Both the position numbers and the translations under genes were made by a program. Below the pieces are notes generated by a model. The model was not told where the DNA came from. It did no database searches and worked only from the letters and a program-made list of their open reading frames with translations. From Mesobaculum littorinae (GTDB taxonomy: Bacteria; Pseudomonadota; Alphaproteobacteria; Rhodobacterales; Rhodobacteraceae), in contig NZ_RQXX01000001.1 in NCBI RefSeq assembly GCF_004011175.1, positions 1 through 64,000 of the forward strand: a stretch of 64,000 bases of DNA, read 5' to 3'. Within the stretch, counting starts at the first letter, position 1. Each line of letters begins with the position of its first letter. This document shows, piece by piece, positions 43,433 through 52,186 of the stretch.

Positions 43433-44548
43433 TCAGCTGCCGCCGTGATAGGCTGCGAGCGCGTCGATCTGCGCATCGAGAAAGGCGTCGAACGCCGGTC
43501 CCGGCTGTCGCGCGGCCAGTGTCGCGGCCAGCGGATCGGGCGCCTCGATCTCGCTGCCGGCCAGCGCGGCGATGGCGGCATGACCGCAGAACGGCACGTG
43601 CACCTCCGAATACCCGCCTTCGTGGACCAGCACCAGACGCCCGCCACAAAGATCCTGTGCCGCGGCCTTCGTTCGCCGGGTCAGCGCGCCGAAGGTGTCC
43701 GCCGTGGCCAGCATCCGCCCCAGGGGGTCGACCGCCGAGGCGTCGTAACCGCAGGCAACGACAATCGCGTCGGGTCGGAACCGGTCCAGTGCTGGGCGCA
43801 GGATCCGGTCGAAGGCGGAAAGGTAGGCGCGGTGCCCGGTGCCGGGTGGCAGCGGCACATTGACGTTGGCACCTTCGCCGGCCCCGTGTCCGCGATCCTC
43901 GGCCGCGCCGGTATCGAGCGGATAGTTCCTCTCCTGATGCAGCGACAGCGTCAGCACCTCGGGCCGGTCGTAGAAAATCGCCTCGGTCCCGTTGCCGTGG
44001 TGCACGTCCCAGTCGATCACTGCGATACGGCTCGCGGCCCCGGTGGCCAGAGCCTCCTCGACCGCGATGGCGATGTTGGCCAGCAGGCAGAATCCATTGG
44101 GCCGGTCGGGCAGGCAGTGGTGCCCCGGCGGGCGGGTCAGCGCATAGGCCGACTTCAGATCGCCAGAAAGAACCCGGGCCAGGGCGGTGACGGCAAGGCC
44201 CGCCGACTGGATCGCGATCTCGTATCCGCCGGGAAGGAACGGGGCGCGAGGACCAAGCTCGCCTCCCGCCGCATTGGACAGCGCCCGGAACGCGTCCAGA
44301 TACTCGGCCGGGTGGACGCGCAGAAGCTGGTCGCGTGTTGCCGCAGGCGCCCCGCCCGCGGTCAGCTGGGCGGTAAGCCCGGTGACATCCATCAGCGATT
44401 TCAGCCGGCGCTTGGTCTCGGGGCTTTCGGGCAGGCCCGCGCCCGAGGGTTCGACCAGTCCGCCCACCGGCACCGTCAGGGCATAGTGCCCGCCGCCGTG
44501 CCAGAAGCAGCGTTCGTCCCAAAAAAATCCCGTGCGTTCCGTGCCCAT
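43433..44548 (-). CDS. Class II-type histone deacetylase family / acetylpolyamine amidohydrolase
   Basis: A 371-residue zinc-dependent deacetylase. It begins MGTERTGFFWDERCFWH, typical for the bacterial HDAC-like/acetylpolyamine amidohydrolase group. The active-site motifs are TRPPGHHC (His-His dyad), VIDWDVHHGNGTE (zinc Asp and His) and VVACGYDAS (second zinc Asp). Bacteria lack histones; known members cleave acetylpolyamines or acetylated small molecules. The start has a run of G (GGGGGGACAGG) as ribosome site. Substrate not deducible. Confidence 0.9.
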   Translation of the reverse strand: MGTERTGFFWDERCFWHGGGHYALTVPVGGLVEPSGAGLPESPETKRRLKSLMDVTGLTAQLTAGGAPAATRDQLLRVHPAEYLDAFRALSNAAGGELGPRAPFLPGGYEIAIQSAGLAVTALARVLSGDLKSAYALTRPPGHHCLPDRPNGFCLLANIAIAVEEALATGAASRIAVIDWDVHHGNGTEAIFYDRPEVLTLSLHQERNYPLDTGAAEDRGHGAGEGANVNVPLPPGTGHRAYLSAFDRILRPALDRFRPDAIVVACGYDASAVDPLGRMLATADTFGALTRRTKAAAQDLCGGRLVLVHEGGYSEVHVPFCGHAAIAALAGSEIEAPDPLAATLAARQPGPAFDAFLDAQIDALAAYHGGS

Positions 44549-44667
44549 GCCTGTCCCCCCTCGCATTTCGCCGCTGGCTTTCGTATCCCGACCGTGACCG
44601 CGGGCCGCGCCGCTGTCCACCCGCCACCCCGCCCGCCACTCCGTCCGCATCCCGCAAGGAGCCCGTC

Positions 44668-44928
44668 ATGGCCCGACCCGCAGGCCCGGATCTTCCGGCC
44701 CCGACCCCGGGCGACGAGATCGCGGTCCGGGTCACCCCGCGGGCGGCACGCAACGCGGTGGTCGAGGGCACGCCGCTGCGCGTCTACGTCACCGTCCCGC
44801 CCGAGGACGGAAAGGCCAACGCGGCGGTGCAGAAGCTTCTGGCCAAGGCACTGGGCGTGCCGAAATCCCGCCTGACCCTGCTGCGCGGCGCCACCTCGCG
44901 CGACAAGGTCTTTCGGGTCGAGGGCTGA
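44668..44928 (+). CDS. DUF167 (YggU) family protein
   Basis: An 86-residue protein of the DUF167 family. The family core is IAVRVTPRAARNAV, then EDGKANAAVQKLLAKALGVPKSRLTLLRGATSRDKVF (split about residue 45-83). An AAGGAG site precedes the start. The structure is a small alpha/beta fold; function remains unknown. Stands alone, divergent from the deacetylase. Confidence 0.9.
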   Translation: MARPAGPDLPAPTPGDEIAVRVTPRAARNAVVEGTPLRVYVTVPPEDGKANAAVQKLLAKALGVPKSRLTLLRGATSRDKVFRVEG

Positions 44929-45169
44929 GTTTATCTTGGCCCCCGGTGAGGGGCCGGGCGAGGGGGTGATGTGGGTTGGCCCAGAGAAACGGGGCCAGAA
45001 CAGCGGCACCAGTAGCCGGTTGGGGGATTGCACAAAGCACAAGCTCGGCTGCGACATCGTCGGGGTGGGGGCCGCAGGTTGGATTGGATCGCGCGGCGAG
45101 CGGTCCCGGCGGGCCGGGGCAGGGCGGGTCACGATTGCGCGGGCCATCTCGACCGCGCCAAGCCCCCCG

Positions 45170-45412
45170 TCAGCCGCGACGCTTCGGTTCGATGCGATAG
45201 GCGCCTTCGGGCAGGTCCAGCGCCGCGGAGAGGTCGCGCACCTGCGACAGGGACAGGGTGATCTTCTCCATCCTGTCGGTGCGGGGGTCGAATTGTTCGA
45301 CCGTCACGCAGTCTTCGAAGGCCTGCACGATCACGTCCTCCTGACGGTGCGGGGCGGCTTCGTCGACCAGGGTGATCACGGTCGCGTCGAAATCGTGCTC
45401 GATGGTGAACAT
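45170..45412 (-). CDS. Conserved small acidic protein
   Basis: An 80-residue protein, MFTIEHDFDATVITLVDE..., with an acidic N-terminal half and the segment QLRDL-like SQVRDLSAALDLPEGAYRIEP at the end. I recognise the pattern as a conserved hypothetical of Rhodobacteraceae but know of no function. No membrane helix, no Cys pair. It converges with DUF167 (241 bases) and diverges from the M48 lipoprotein gene. Confidence 0.65.
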   Translation of the reverse strand: MFTIEHDFDATVITLVDEAAPHRQEDVIVQAFEDCVTVEQFDPRTDRMEKITLSLSQVRDLSAALDLPEGAYRIEPKRRG

Positions 45413-45652
45413 GGGCGTCAGGATAGCCCGCCCCGCGCGCCCTGCAAGAGGGTTCGCGGCAGGGTGGGTCCGGGCGGGGCGCCGAAAGGGGGTGGCGCCA
45501 TGCAGGACAGCGGATATGGTGCCCCTCGGATCGCCCGGGCCGGGCCGGCGCCGCGGATTGGTGCGGGCGACCTCTGAGACCCCGACCGACCGCCGCGGCC
45601 ATCGCGGCCCCGGTCGGACGGACCGATTGCTGCGTTACGAAAGGAGCCTTGG

Positions 45653-46402
45653 ATGCGTGCCGTCTCCGGCCTCTGCCTCGGGCTGTTCGCCCTGATCCTC
45701 GCCGCCTGCGAGCCTGTCGCCACGGGCCCTGGCCCCGCCGGGCCAGCCCCCACGGCACCGGTGCCGCGCATGCCGCCCGGGGACGCGGGTGACGTCGTGC
45801 CGCGGGCCACTGCACAGGTCGCCGCGCGGAACTTCGTCGACGTGATCGACCGAGTCGAACCCGTCGCCGAAAGCTTTTGCCGCAGCCAGACCACGGGGAT
45901 GAACTGCGATTTCGCGATCGTCGTGGACGACCGCCAGGGGCTGGCGCCGAATGCGTTCCAGACCGTCGATTCCTCGGGGCGGCCGGTGGTCGGCTTCACG
46001 CTGTCGCTGATCGCCGAGGCACGCAACCAGGATGAACTGGCCTTCATCCTCGGACACGAGGCGGGGCATCACATCGCCGGCCATCTCAGCCGGTCGCGCG
46101 ATGCCGCGGTCACGGGGGCCATCCTCGGCGGCATCCTCGCCTCGGTCGGTGGCGGCGATGCCGCGGCGGTGCGCAGCGGCCAGCAGTTCGGGGCGCAGCT
46201 TGGCGCGCGGCGCTACTCCAAGGACTTCGAGCTCGAGGCCGATTCGCTTGGAACGATCATCGCCGCGCGGGCGGGCTACGACCCGTTGCGCGGGGCCGAG
46301 TTCTTTGCCCGCTCACCCGACCCGGGCAACGAGTTCCTGGGGACCCATCCGCCCAACGCCGAACGCATCGCCACGGTGCGCCGCACCGCCGCCGGGCTGT
46401 AA
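45653..46402 (+). CDS. M48 family zinc metallopeptidase, lipoprotein
   Basis: A 249-residue peptidase. The N-terminus is a lipoprotein signal with lipobox LAAC (residues 16-19), so it is anchored in a membrane by Lgt, whose gene is in this window. The zinc motif is HEAGH (135-139) in FILGHEAGHHIAGHL, and the third ligand is Glu in FELEADSLG (about residue 195). A Pro-rich linker follows the lipobox. Such BepA/LoiP-like proteins act in outer-membrane quality control. An AAGGAGCC site precedes the ATG. Confidence 0.9.
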   Translation: MRAVSGLCLGLFALILAACEPVATGPGPAGPAPTAPVPRMPPGDAGDVVPRATAQVAARNFVDVIDRVEPVAESFCRSQTTGMNCDFAIVVDDRQGLAPNAFQTVDSSGRPVVGFTLSLIAEARNQDELAFILGHEAGHHIAGHLSRSRDAAVTGAILGGILASVGGGDAAAVRSGQQFGAQLGARRYSKDFELEADSLGTIIAARAGYDPLRGAEFFARSPDPGNEFLGTHPPNAERIATVRRTAAGL

Positions 46403-46468
46403 CGTCCCGGGTGCAGGGCTGAAATCCGGTTCGGGCCATTTGCCGTCGGGCATGGTGGCCCGGGCCGT

Positions 46469-46482
46469 TTGATCCATATCAT
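46469..46482. promoter_or_regulatory. FNR-type binding site candidate
   Basis: TTGAT-CCAT-ATCAT matches the FNR consensus TTGAT-N4-ATCAA in nine of ten positions. It is 72 bases before the DUF6455 start codon, compatible with activation or repression by FnrL. Confidence 0.45.
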
Positions 46483-46486
46483 GGTG

Positions 46487-46509
46487 ACCCTGCGACAGGC
46501 AGGGTTTCT
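46487..46509 (+). terminator. Small terminator-like stem after the M48 gene
   Basis: ACCCTGC (46487-46493), GACAG loop, GCAGGGT (46499-46505), then TTCTG. It may end the peptidase message, or form part of the leader before DUF6455. Confidence 0.5.
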
Positions 46510-46553
46510 GTCGGGGCAGGACATGGCACGACCCGCCAGAAAGGACCCCGGAC

Positions 46554-46805
46554 ATGAGCTTTTTCGATCGTCTCGACCAGCATTTCGACCTGTTTTCCGG
46601 TATGGCGGCGCATCACGGCGCCGACCCGGCAGACCTGGCCGGGCAGCCGAATGGCGCCTCCCGCCTGCGCGCCGCCGTCCTGCGCTGCACGGGCTGTTCG
46701 CGCAGCGGAGCCTGCGCCGCGTGGCAGGCCCGCCACCTGCCGCAGGACCCCGCCCCCGAGTGGTGCCGCAATGCCGACCTGCTGCGCGGCCTCGCACCGG
46801 CCTGA
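46554..46805 (+). CDS. DUF6455 family small cysteine protein
   Basis: An 83-residue protein with four Cys, two in LRCTGCSRSGACAAW and one in EWCRNADLL, the pattern of DUF6455. The Cys arrangement C-x-x-C-x(4)-C ... C suggests metal or Fe-S binding. It starts MSFFDRLDQHFDLFSGM, the family's N-terminal helix. A candidate FNR box lies upstream, which fits a redox or oxygen role, but none has been proven. Confidence 0.8.
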   Translation: MSFFDRLDQHFDLFSGMAAHHGADPADLAGQPNGASRLRAAVLRCTGCSRSGACAAWQARHLPQDPAPEWCRNADLLRGLAPA

Positions 46806-46963
46806 GGCCCCGGGCCCGGTCGGGGCGGAACCTTGCGGTCTGGCTGCGCGCGGGCTGCAGACTGCCGCCCCGGAGGGCGCAGGTCCGGAACAGATCGGGC
46901 GCAGGGGGTGCCGCAGGGCGTAGGCCATGATCAGCGCTCCGGGATCCCGGCCCACCGGGCTCT

Positions 46964-46989
46964 GGAACGCCGCGTAAGGGCTGCGCGTT
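46964..46989 (+). promoter_or_regulatory. EcfG-type (general stress sigma factor) promoter candidate
   Basis: GGAAC (46964-46968), 17-base spacer, CGTT (46986-46989), an exact match to the alphaproteobacterial EcfG promoter GGAAC-N16-17-CGTT. It lies 37 bases before the PRC-barrel start codon, which has a strong GGAGGAG site. PRC-barrel genes are recurring EcfG targets in other alphaproteobacteria. Confidence 0.55.
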
Positions 46990-47025
46990 TAGGGGGTATC
47001 AAGTCATTGATCGGAGGAGAGACCG

Positions 47026-47415
47026 ATGTTGACGCAAGACGATACCCGCACCCCCGCAGCCGACACCACGCGCCCCACCCGAGCGCTCGTCGCCTCGACC
47101 GAGGTTGACGGCACCGAGGTCTACAGCCCCACGGGCGACCACCTGGGCCATATCGATCACCTGATGATAGACAAGGTTTCGGGCCGTGTGGCCTATGCCG
47201 TCATGGCCTTCGGCGGGTTCATGGGGATGGGCGAAGAGCATCATCCCATCCCCTGGGCCAAGCTGCGCTATGACCCGACGCGCGGAGGTTTTACCAGCGA
47301 TGTCACCCGCGAAGAGGTCGAGGGCGCGCCGAGCCGTCCGCGCGACTGGCGCGATGACCGCGCATGGGAGGAATCGGCGTTCTCGCACTACGGTGTGACG
47401 CCCTACTGGATCTGA
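47026..47415 (+). CDS. PRC-barrel domain protein
   Basis: A 129-residue soluble protein. The PRC-barrel covers about residues 22-90 (ALVASTEVDGTEVYSPTGDHLG with IDHLMIDKVSGRVAYAVMAFGG, each cited in part). HPIPWAKLRYDPTRGGF is also typical. Small stand-alone PRC-barrel proteins are often stress-induced and of unknown function. A promoter-like motif of the general stress sigma factor is seen upstream and an everted repeat ATCAA-N4-TTGAT (46998-47011) lies in the leader. A strong stem-loop follows. Confidence 0.88.
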   Translation: MLTQDDTRTPAADTTRPTRALVASTEVDGTEVYSPTGDHLGHIDHLMIDKVSGRVAYAVMAFGGFMGMGEEHHPIPWAKLRYDPTRGGFTSDVTREEVEGAPSRPRDWRDDRAWEESAFSHYGVTPYWI

Positions 47416-47442
47416 CAGAACGCGTCGGATGACGCCGAAGCA

Positions 47443-47478
47443 CGCAGGGCGCGGCTCCGAAAGGGACCGCGCCCTGCG
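47443..47478. terminator. Long stem-loop after the PRC-barrel gene
   Basis: Perfect 12-base stem CGCAGGGCGCGG (47443-47454) with CCGCGCCCTGCG (47467-47478). No T run, but stability is high. Ends the PRC-barrel message or shields its 3' end. Confidence 0.6.
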
Positions 47479-47649
47479 CCTGTCCGGGGACACCACGGGG
47501 CATTGCAGCCGGGCCTTGCCCGCGTCACAACCGCCTGGCGAAGCGTGGCTGCAGAGCGGTCCGCGCATATATCGACGAACCGCGAGCGGGCTTTCCCGCA
47601 CTTTGCCTGCGCTTGGCACAGGCTTGGCCCGCGCTTGAAAGGACACTGC

Positions 47650-48552
47650 ATGGATCGGGATTTCGAAGGACAGGTCGCCGTGGTCACCGGGGCTGGGGCC
47701 GGGCTGGGGCGGGCCCATGCGACGGCACTGGCCAAAGCGGGCGCGCGGGTCGTCGTCAATGACATCGCAGGCCCTGACGGCGGGCCCAGCGCGGCAGCGC
47801 AGGCGGTGGTGGACGAGATCGAGGCCGTGGGCGGCACAGCGGTGGCCGAGCCCGCGGACGTCGCCGATCGGGCGCAGGTCGCCGCGCTTGTCGCCCGAGT
47901 GCTTTCGCGCTGGGGCCGGATCGACGTGCTGGTCAGCAACGCGGGGATACTGCGCGACCGGTCATTCGCCCGGATGGAGATGGCGGATTTCGACCGCGTC
48001 GTCGCCGTCCACCTGACCGGAACCGCCAATATCTGCCACGCCGTCTGGGGCGCGATGCGGGACCAAGGGGCGGGCCGGATCGTCCTGACGACCTCGTGCT
48101 CGGGGCTTTATGGCAATTTCGGACAGGCGAATTATGCCGCGGCCAAGATGGGCATCGTCGGACTGATGAAGACCCTGCGGCAGGAAGGGGCCAAGTACGA
48201 CATCCGCGTCAACGCCATCGCGCCGCTTGCCGCCACGGGGATGACCGACGGGATCATCCCGGACGCGGAGGCGGCACTTCTGGTGCCCGAGGCGGTGTCG
48301 CCCGCGGTGCTTTTCCTGGCCAGCGGCGCAGCGCCATCGGGCGTCATCATGGGCGCAGGCGCCGGGGCCTACTCGGTGATCGAGGTGGTGGAAAGCGCCG
48401 GTGTCTACCTGCCGCCCGAGGCACGCAGCCCGTCCGATTTCGCCCGCGCCTTCCCTCGGATGTCCGACATGACCGGCGCCAGAACGCTGGAGACGGGGTT
48501 CGACCAGACGGGCAAGTTCCTCGCAACCGTGGCTGCCGCAAAGAACGGGTAG
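47650..48552 (+). CDS. Short-chain dehydrogenase, 3-hydroxyacyl-CoA dehydrogenase-like
   Basis: A 300-residue SDR. Cofactor motif VTGAGAGLGRAHA (residues 12-24), NAG at 97-99, active site Ser near 149-151 and Y162-x-x-x-K166 in QANYAAAKMGIV. The long C-terminal part after residue 230 with GVIMGAGAGAYSVIEVVES resembles the (3R)-hydroxyacyl-CoA dehydrogenase domains of multifunctional beta-oxidation proteins. An alternative longer start lies in the spacer; MDRDFEGQVAVVTG with a GAAAGGAC site is preferred. Substrate is not certain; acyl-CoA or related. Confidence 0.88.
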   Translation: MDRDFEGQVAVVTGAGAGLGRAHATALAKAGARVVVNDIAGPDGGPSAAAQAVVDEIEAVGGTAVAEPADVADRAQVAALVARVLSRWGRIDVLVSNAGILRDRSFARMEMADFDRVVAVHLTGTANICHAVWGAMRDQGAGRIVLTTSCSGLYGNFGQANYAAAKMGIVGLMKTLRQEGAKYDIRVNAIAPLAATGMTDGIIPDAEAALLVPEAVSPAVLFLASGAAPSGVIMGAGAGAYSVIEVVESAGVYLPPEARSPSDFARAFPRMSDMTGARTLETGFDQTGKFLATVAAAKNG

Positions 48553-48657
48553 CGCACGTCGAGCCGGGTGGTTGGTCATGGCGAGCGGTGTCCTGCGTCG
48601 CTGCAGCTCCACCCTGGTCCTGACCCGCTGCCGAAGGGGGCAACTCGGATCCCGGGA

Positions 48658-49035
48658 TCAGCGCGGGACGTCGGTCGCCGGTTCGGCCTGACCGTCGGTC
48701 CCGGTCTGGGGCAGCTCAGGGTCGGTGGTCTCGTCGCAAAGCCACCGGGCCGTCGCCTCGTCCGCCGCGATTTCGTGCCAGGTGATGGCAGGAAGGTCGT
48801 AGGGATGCTGGTCGCGGATCAGCCGGGTCAGCGCAGCGGTTCGGGACGAGACCGTCTTGAGCACCAGAAGCGCCTCGCCATCCTCCTCGACCGCGGCCTC
48901 CCAGCGAAAGACCGAGGTGACGCCGCGCAGGACATTGCCGCAGGCGGCCAGCCGTGCCTCGACCGCCGCGCGGGCGATCAGCAGGCCGGTATCCGCATCC
49001 GGGCAGGCGACGTGCAGCTCGACGGGATCGCTCAT
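48658..49035 (-). CDS. cutA: Divalent-cation tolerance protein CutA
   Basis: A 125-residue trimeric PII-like fold protein. Family features are the CP-DADTGLLIARAAVEARLAACGNV stretch (CPD and LAAC), VFRWEAAVEEDGEALLVLKT and HPYDLPAITWHEI. The last 20 residues form a disordered Pro/Thr tail. E. coli CutA affects copper tolerance but its molecular role is unclear. The start codon overlaps the rimO stop by one base, so the two are coupled. Confidence 0.92.
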   Translation of the reverse strand: MSDPVELHVACPDADTGLLIARAAVEARLAACGNVLRGVTSVFRWEAAVEEDGEALLVLKTVSSRTAALTRLIRDQHPYDLPAITWHEIAADEATARWLCDETTDPELPQTGTDGQAEPATDVPR

Positions 49036-50411
49036 CAGACCAGCCGTCCCCATAGATCGTATTCACCGGCCTCGTCGACCTCGACCGTGACGATATCGCC
49101 GGGGGACAGCCGCTCGTGCCCCTCGTCGATGAAGAGATTGCCGTCGATCTCGGGTGCGTCGGCCTTGGTGCGGCAGGTGGCGGCGTCGTCCTCGACCAGG
49201 TCGACGATGACCTCCTGCCGGGTGCCGACCTTCGCGGCCAGCTTGGCCTCGGAGATCGCCTGCGCCTTCTGCATGAACCTCTCCCACCGCTCCTGCTTGA
49301 CCTCGGGCGCGACATGGTCGGGAAGGGCGTTCGACCGCGCGCCCTCGACGTTTTCATACTGGAAGCACCCGACCCGGTCGAGCTGTGCCTCGTCCAGCCA
49401 GTCGAGCAGGGTCTGGAACTCGGCCTCGGTCTCGCCGGGGTAGCCGACGATGAAGGTCGACCGCAGGGTCAGGTCGGGACAGGCGGCGCGCCATGCCGCG
49501 ATCTCGTCCAGCGTCCGCGCCGCGGCGGCGGGGCGCGCCATGCGGCGCAGCACATCGGGATGCGCGTGCTGGAAAGGAATGTCGAGGTAGGGCAGTAGCC
49601 CGCCGCCCGATGCCGCGCCCGCGTTTCCGGCCATCAGCGGCACCAGGTCGCGGACATGCGGATAGGGATAGACGTAGTGCATCCGCACCCACGCCCCCAG
49701 CGATCCCAGGTCGCGGGCGAGATCGAGGATCGGCGCCTTAGCGTCACGGTCTTTCCAGTCGGTGCCGTAGGCCGACGTGTCCTGGCTGATCACCAGAAGC
49801 TCGCGCACCCCGGCTTCGACCAGTTTCTCGGCCTCGCGCATCACCGCCTTGTGGGGGCGCGAGGCGAGGCGTCCGCGCATGTCGGGGATGATGCAGAACT
49901 TGCACTTGTGATTGCAGCCTTCCGAAATCTTCAGGTAGCTGAAATGCCGCGGGGTGAGGCTGACGCCACTGGCGGGCAGCAGGTCGACAAAGGGATCGGG
50001 CGCGGGCGGCACGGCGGCATGGACGGCGTCCAGCACCTGTTCGTACTGGTGCGGCCCGGTCACGGCCAGCACCTTGGGGTGCGCGCCGGTGATATAGGCG
50101 GGCTCGGCGCCCAGGCAGCCGGTCACGATCACCCGGCCATTGGCGCTGAGCGCCTCGCCGATCGCGTCCAGGCTTTCGGCCTTGGCACTGTCGAGGAACC
50201 CGCAGGTGTTCACGATCACCGCGTCGGCGCCCGCGTAGTCGGGTGAGATGCCATAGCCCTCGGCCCGCAGGCGGGTCAGGATGCGTTCGCTGTCGACCAG
50301 CGCCTTGGGACAGCCGAGCGAAACCATGCCGATGGTCGGCTGGCCGTGGTGGGCGGTCTCGGTGACGCGGGCGCGGGCGAGATCGGGGCGAAGGTCGGGC
50401 GGGTTTTGCAT
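49035..50411 (-). CDS. rimO: Ribosomal protein S12 methylthiotransferase
   Basis: Radical-SAM enzyme that adds a methylthio group to Asp88 of ribosomal protein S12. The 458-residue product has the N-terminal Fe-S cysteines C34, C70 and C99, the radical SAM motif CNHKCKFC (166-173), and a C-terminal TRAM domain with [10 protein letters not shown] and [11 protein letters not shown]. Start [10 protein letters not shown] is selected; an 11-residue in-frame extension is not conserved. Overlaps cutA by one base at its 3' end. A long spacer without genes lies upstream. Confidence 0.95.
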   Translation of the reverse strand: MQNPPDLRPDLARARVTETAHHGQPTIGMVSLGCPKALVDSERILTRLRAEGYGISPDYAGADAVIVNTCGFLDSAKAESLDAIGEALSANGRVIVTGCLGAEPAYITGAHPKVLAVTGPHQYEQVLDAVHAAVPPAPDPFVDLLPASGVSLTPRHFSYLKISEGCNHKCKFCIIPDMRGRLASRPHKAVMREAEKLVEAGVRELLVISQDTSAYGTDWKDRDAKAPILDLARDLGSLGAWVRMHYVYPYPHVRDLVPLMAGNAGAASGGGLLPYLDIPFQHAHPDVLRRMARPAAAARTLDEIAAWRAACPDLTLRSTFIVGYPGETEAEFQTLLDWLDEAQLDRVGCFQYENVEGARSNALPDHVAPEVKQERWERFMQKAQAISEAKLAAKVGTRQEVIVDLVEDDAATCRTKADAPEIDGNLFIDEGHERLSPGDIVTVEVDEAGEYDLWGRLV

Positions 50412-50833
50412 GGCCGCGATATAGGGGCAAAGCCCGCCCTGCAAAAGGCCCGTCTTGCAGCCACGGTGCGCCTTGTCTCACCCTTCGGTTGCGGAGTTGC
50501 GGGCAGGGGGGGCGATGGCTGTGGGACGGCCAAGGGCTGTTCGCGCCCGATTGCATTTGCGGCGGTCGGGGGCGGCGGTGCCTGGGCCTTCACCGCGGCA
50601 ACCGGGCTCCGCTCCCGGCGTCGCCGCGTCCGTACCGAACCGACGGGAAGAGCGCATTGCTTCGGTTGCAGGCCATGCCGGGTCTCCGCCCAGGTTTGTC
50701 AGGTCGCGCTGCGGCCCGACGGAGACGATCAATGCACGGCCCGCGCGCCGTCGGCCACGTCGTAGGCCCGGCTGTGCGGGACATGGCGTCGTCCGGGCCA
50801 TCGGCCCGGGCGCTCCGTGGCGGGTGCGGGGGC
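50412..50833. other. 422-base intergenic region
   Basis: Between rimO start and the end of the glutathione S-transferase gene, both on the minus strand. I find no gene, repeat or hairpin that stands out. Composition is the general background. The rimO promoter must lie in its left part. Confidence 0.5.
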
Positions 50834-51406
50834 TCAGGAGGTCGCTTCGCTCATGCGCTCGGTGCAGCGGGCGGCCCAATCCCGGATCTTCGGGTTTTCC
50901 GGCATGATGTCGGGGAACCAGGCAAAAGGCGAACTGCACAACATGTCGGCTGCGCTGAAGTCGTTCCCCAGAAGCCATGGACCCTTTGCCAGTGCCTCGG
51001 CCAACCGATCGACCATCGTGTCGAGATCCCGCAGCGATGCCGTGACCGCGGGGTGGCTGAAACCGGCCCAATGCAGGACCAGCAGGGGCTCCATGATGCC
51101 CTGATAGTAGAACAGCCACGACAGGTACGCGCCCCGGCCGGGCTCGCCGGGAAGAGGCGCCAGCTTTGCCGCGGGATAAGCGTCTGTCAGGTAGGCGATG
51201 ATGGCGCCGCGCTCCCGCACGGTCTCCTCGCCATCCACCAGAAAAGGCACCTTCTTCTCGGGGTGCGGGTTGTCGGGATCCGGCGCCCCCGTCCCGTCCT
51301 GGCGGGGGATCGTGACCTCTCGGATCGTGACGTCGGCGTTCAGCATCCGGACCAGCGTCGCGACGGTGTCCGAGCGGGATCGGGGGGAATGGTAGAGAAT
51401 GGGCAT
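50834..51406 (-). CDS. Glutathione S-transferase family protein
   Basis: A 190-residue GST. N-terminal thioredoxin fold MPILYHSPRSRSDTVATLV, with HPEKKVPFLVDG (cis-Pro before FLV) and the glutathione-binding E-R/S region EETVRERGAIIAYL. C-terminal helical domain with WLLGNDFSAADMLCSSP, the GST N-capping box. Active-site Ser near residue 7-10. Start has an AAAGGATA site. It diverges from a WYL-domain regulator over a 69-base gap; the regulator probably controls it. Confidence 0.9.
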   Translation of the reverse strand: MPILYHSPRSRSDTVATLVRMLNADVTIREVTIPRQDGTGAPDPDNPHPEKKVPFLVDGEETVRERGAIIAYLTDAYPAAKLAPLPGEPGRGAYLSWLFYYQGIMEPLLVLHWAGFSHPAVTASLRDLDTMVDRLAEALAKGPWLLGNDFSAADMLCSSPFAWFPDIMPENPKIRDWAARCTERMSEATS

Positions 51407-51475
51407 GGAAGTATCCTTTCGATATTTGCGGGTTCGGTGTACGCGTCGGCTGCTGACAGAACGAGGCAGCAGGCT

Positions 51476-52186
51476 ATGGCCCGCCAGGACCGATTGATGC
51501 GCTTGATGGACGTTCTCCGTCGCCTGCCCGCGCCGGTGACGGCGGAACGACTTGCTGCCGAGACCGAGATTTCGCGCCGCCAGCTTTACCGCGACATCGC
51601 GACATTGCGGGCCGGCGGCGTCCTGATCGATGGCGAGGCCGGCTATGGCTACACGCTGACCGAAGACCCGGCCCTGCCGCCCCAGAGTTTTTCCCGCATA
51701 GAGATCGAGGCCCTCATGCTGGGTATCGGCAGCCTCGACGCCTTGGGCGACGCGGATCTGGCCCGTGCCGGGCGCGATGCGATCGCCCGCATCATCGCCA
51801 CACTTCCCGACGGCCAGGCCCGGCAAGCCATGCACACGATCCTGCGGTCGTGGCGACCCTCCGACAGCAGGCCGGTGGTGAACCTCGACATGGATCTGGT
51901 GCGGCGATCCTGCTGGGAGGAGACGAGCCTCTGGATTTCCTACTGCGATCTGAGCGAGCGCCGGACCGAACGGGAAATCTGGCCGCTGGGTCTGTCCTAC
52001 GGGCCGAACGCATTGATACTGCTTGGCTTTTGTCAGCTCAGACAGGATTATCGCCTGTTTCACGCAGCTCGGATCGAAAAGATGCGCCCCGGCGGAACCA
52101 GCTTCCGTCCGCGACGGGTGGACCTGCTGCGAGGGTACCTGCTGCGCCGGTCGATGCAGCACAAGGAGGGAGGCGGCCGCGACTGA
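51476..52186 (+). CDS. HTH-WYL transcriptional regulator (YafY family)
   Basis: A 236-residue regulator. N-terminal DeoR-like helix-turn-helix RLMDVLRRLPAPVTAERLAAE with ETEISRRQLYRDIATLRAGG, then a WYL domain with CDLSERRTEREIWPLGLSYG and a conserved ARIEKM end region. WYL domains sense small molecules or nucleic acids. It begins 69 bases from the start of the divergently transcribed GST gene, a common pairing (YafY-like regulator beside GST). The start ATG follows GCAGCAGGCT with no strong ribosome site. Confidence 0.88.
   Translation: MARQDRLMRLMDVLRRLPAPVTAERLAAETEISRRQLYRDIATLRAGGVLIDGEAGYGYTLTEDPALPPQSFSRIEIEALMLGIGSLDALGDADLARAGRDAIARIIATLPDGQARQAMHTILRSWRPSDSRPVVNLDMDLVRRSCWEETSLWISYCDLSERRTEREIWPLGLSYGPNALILLGFCQLRQDYRLFHAARIEKMRPGGTSFRPRRVDLLRGYLLRRSMQHKEGGGRD

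Noticed and set aside
46998..47011. ATCAA-GTCA-TTGAT, which looks like an FNR site at first glance
   Set aside because: The half-sites are everted with respect to the FNR consensus, and it lies in the leader just before the ribosome site.
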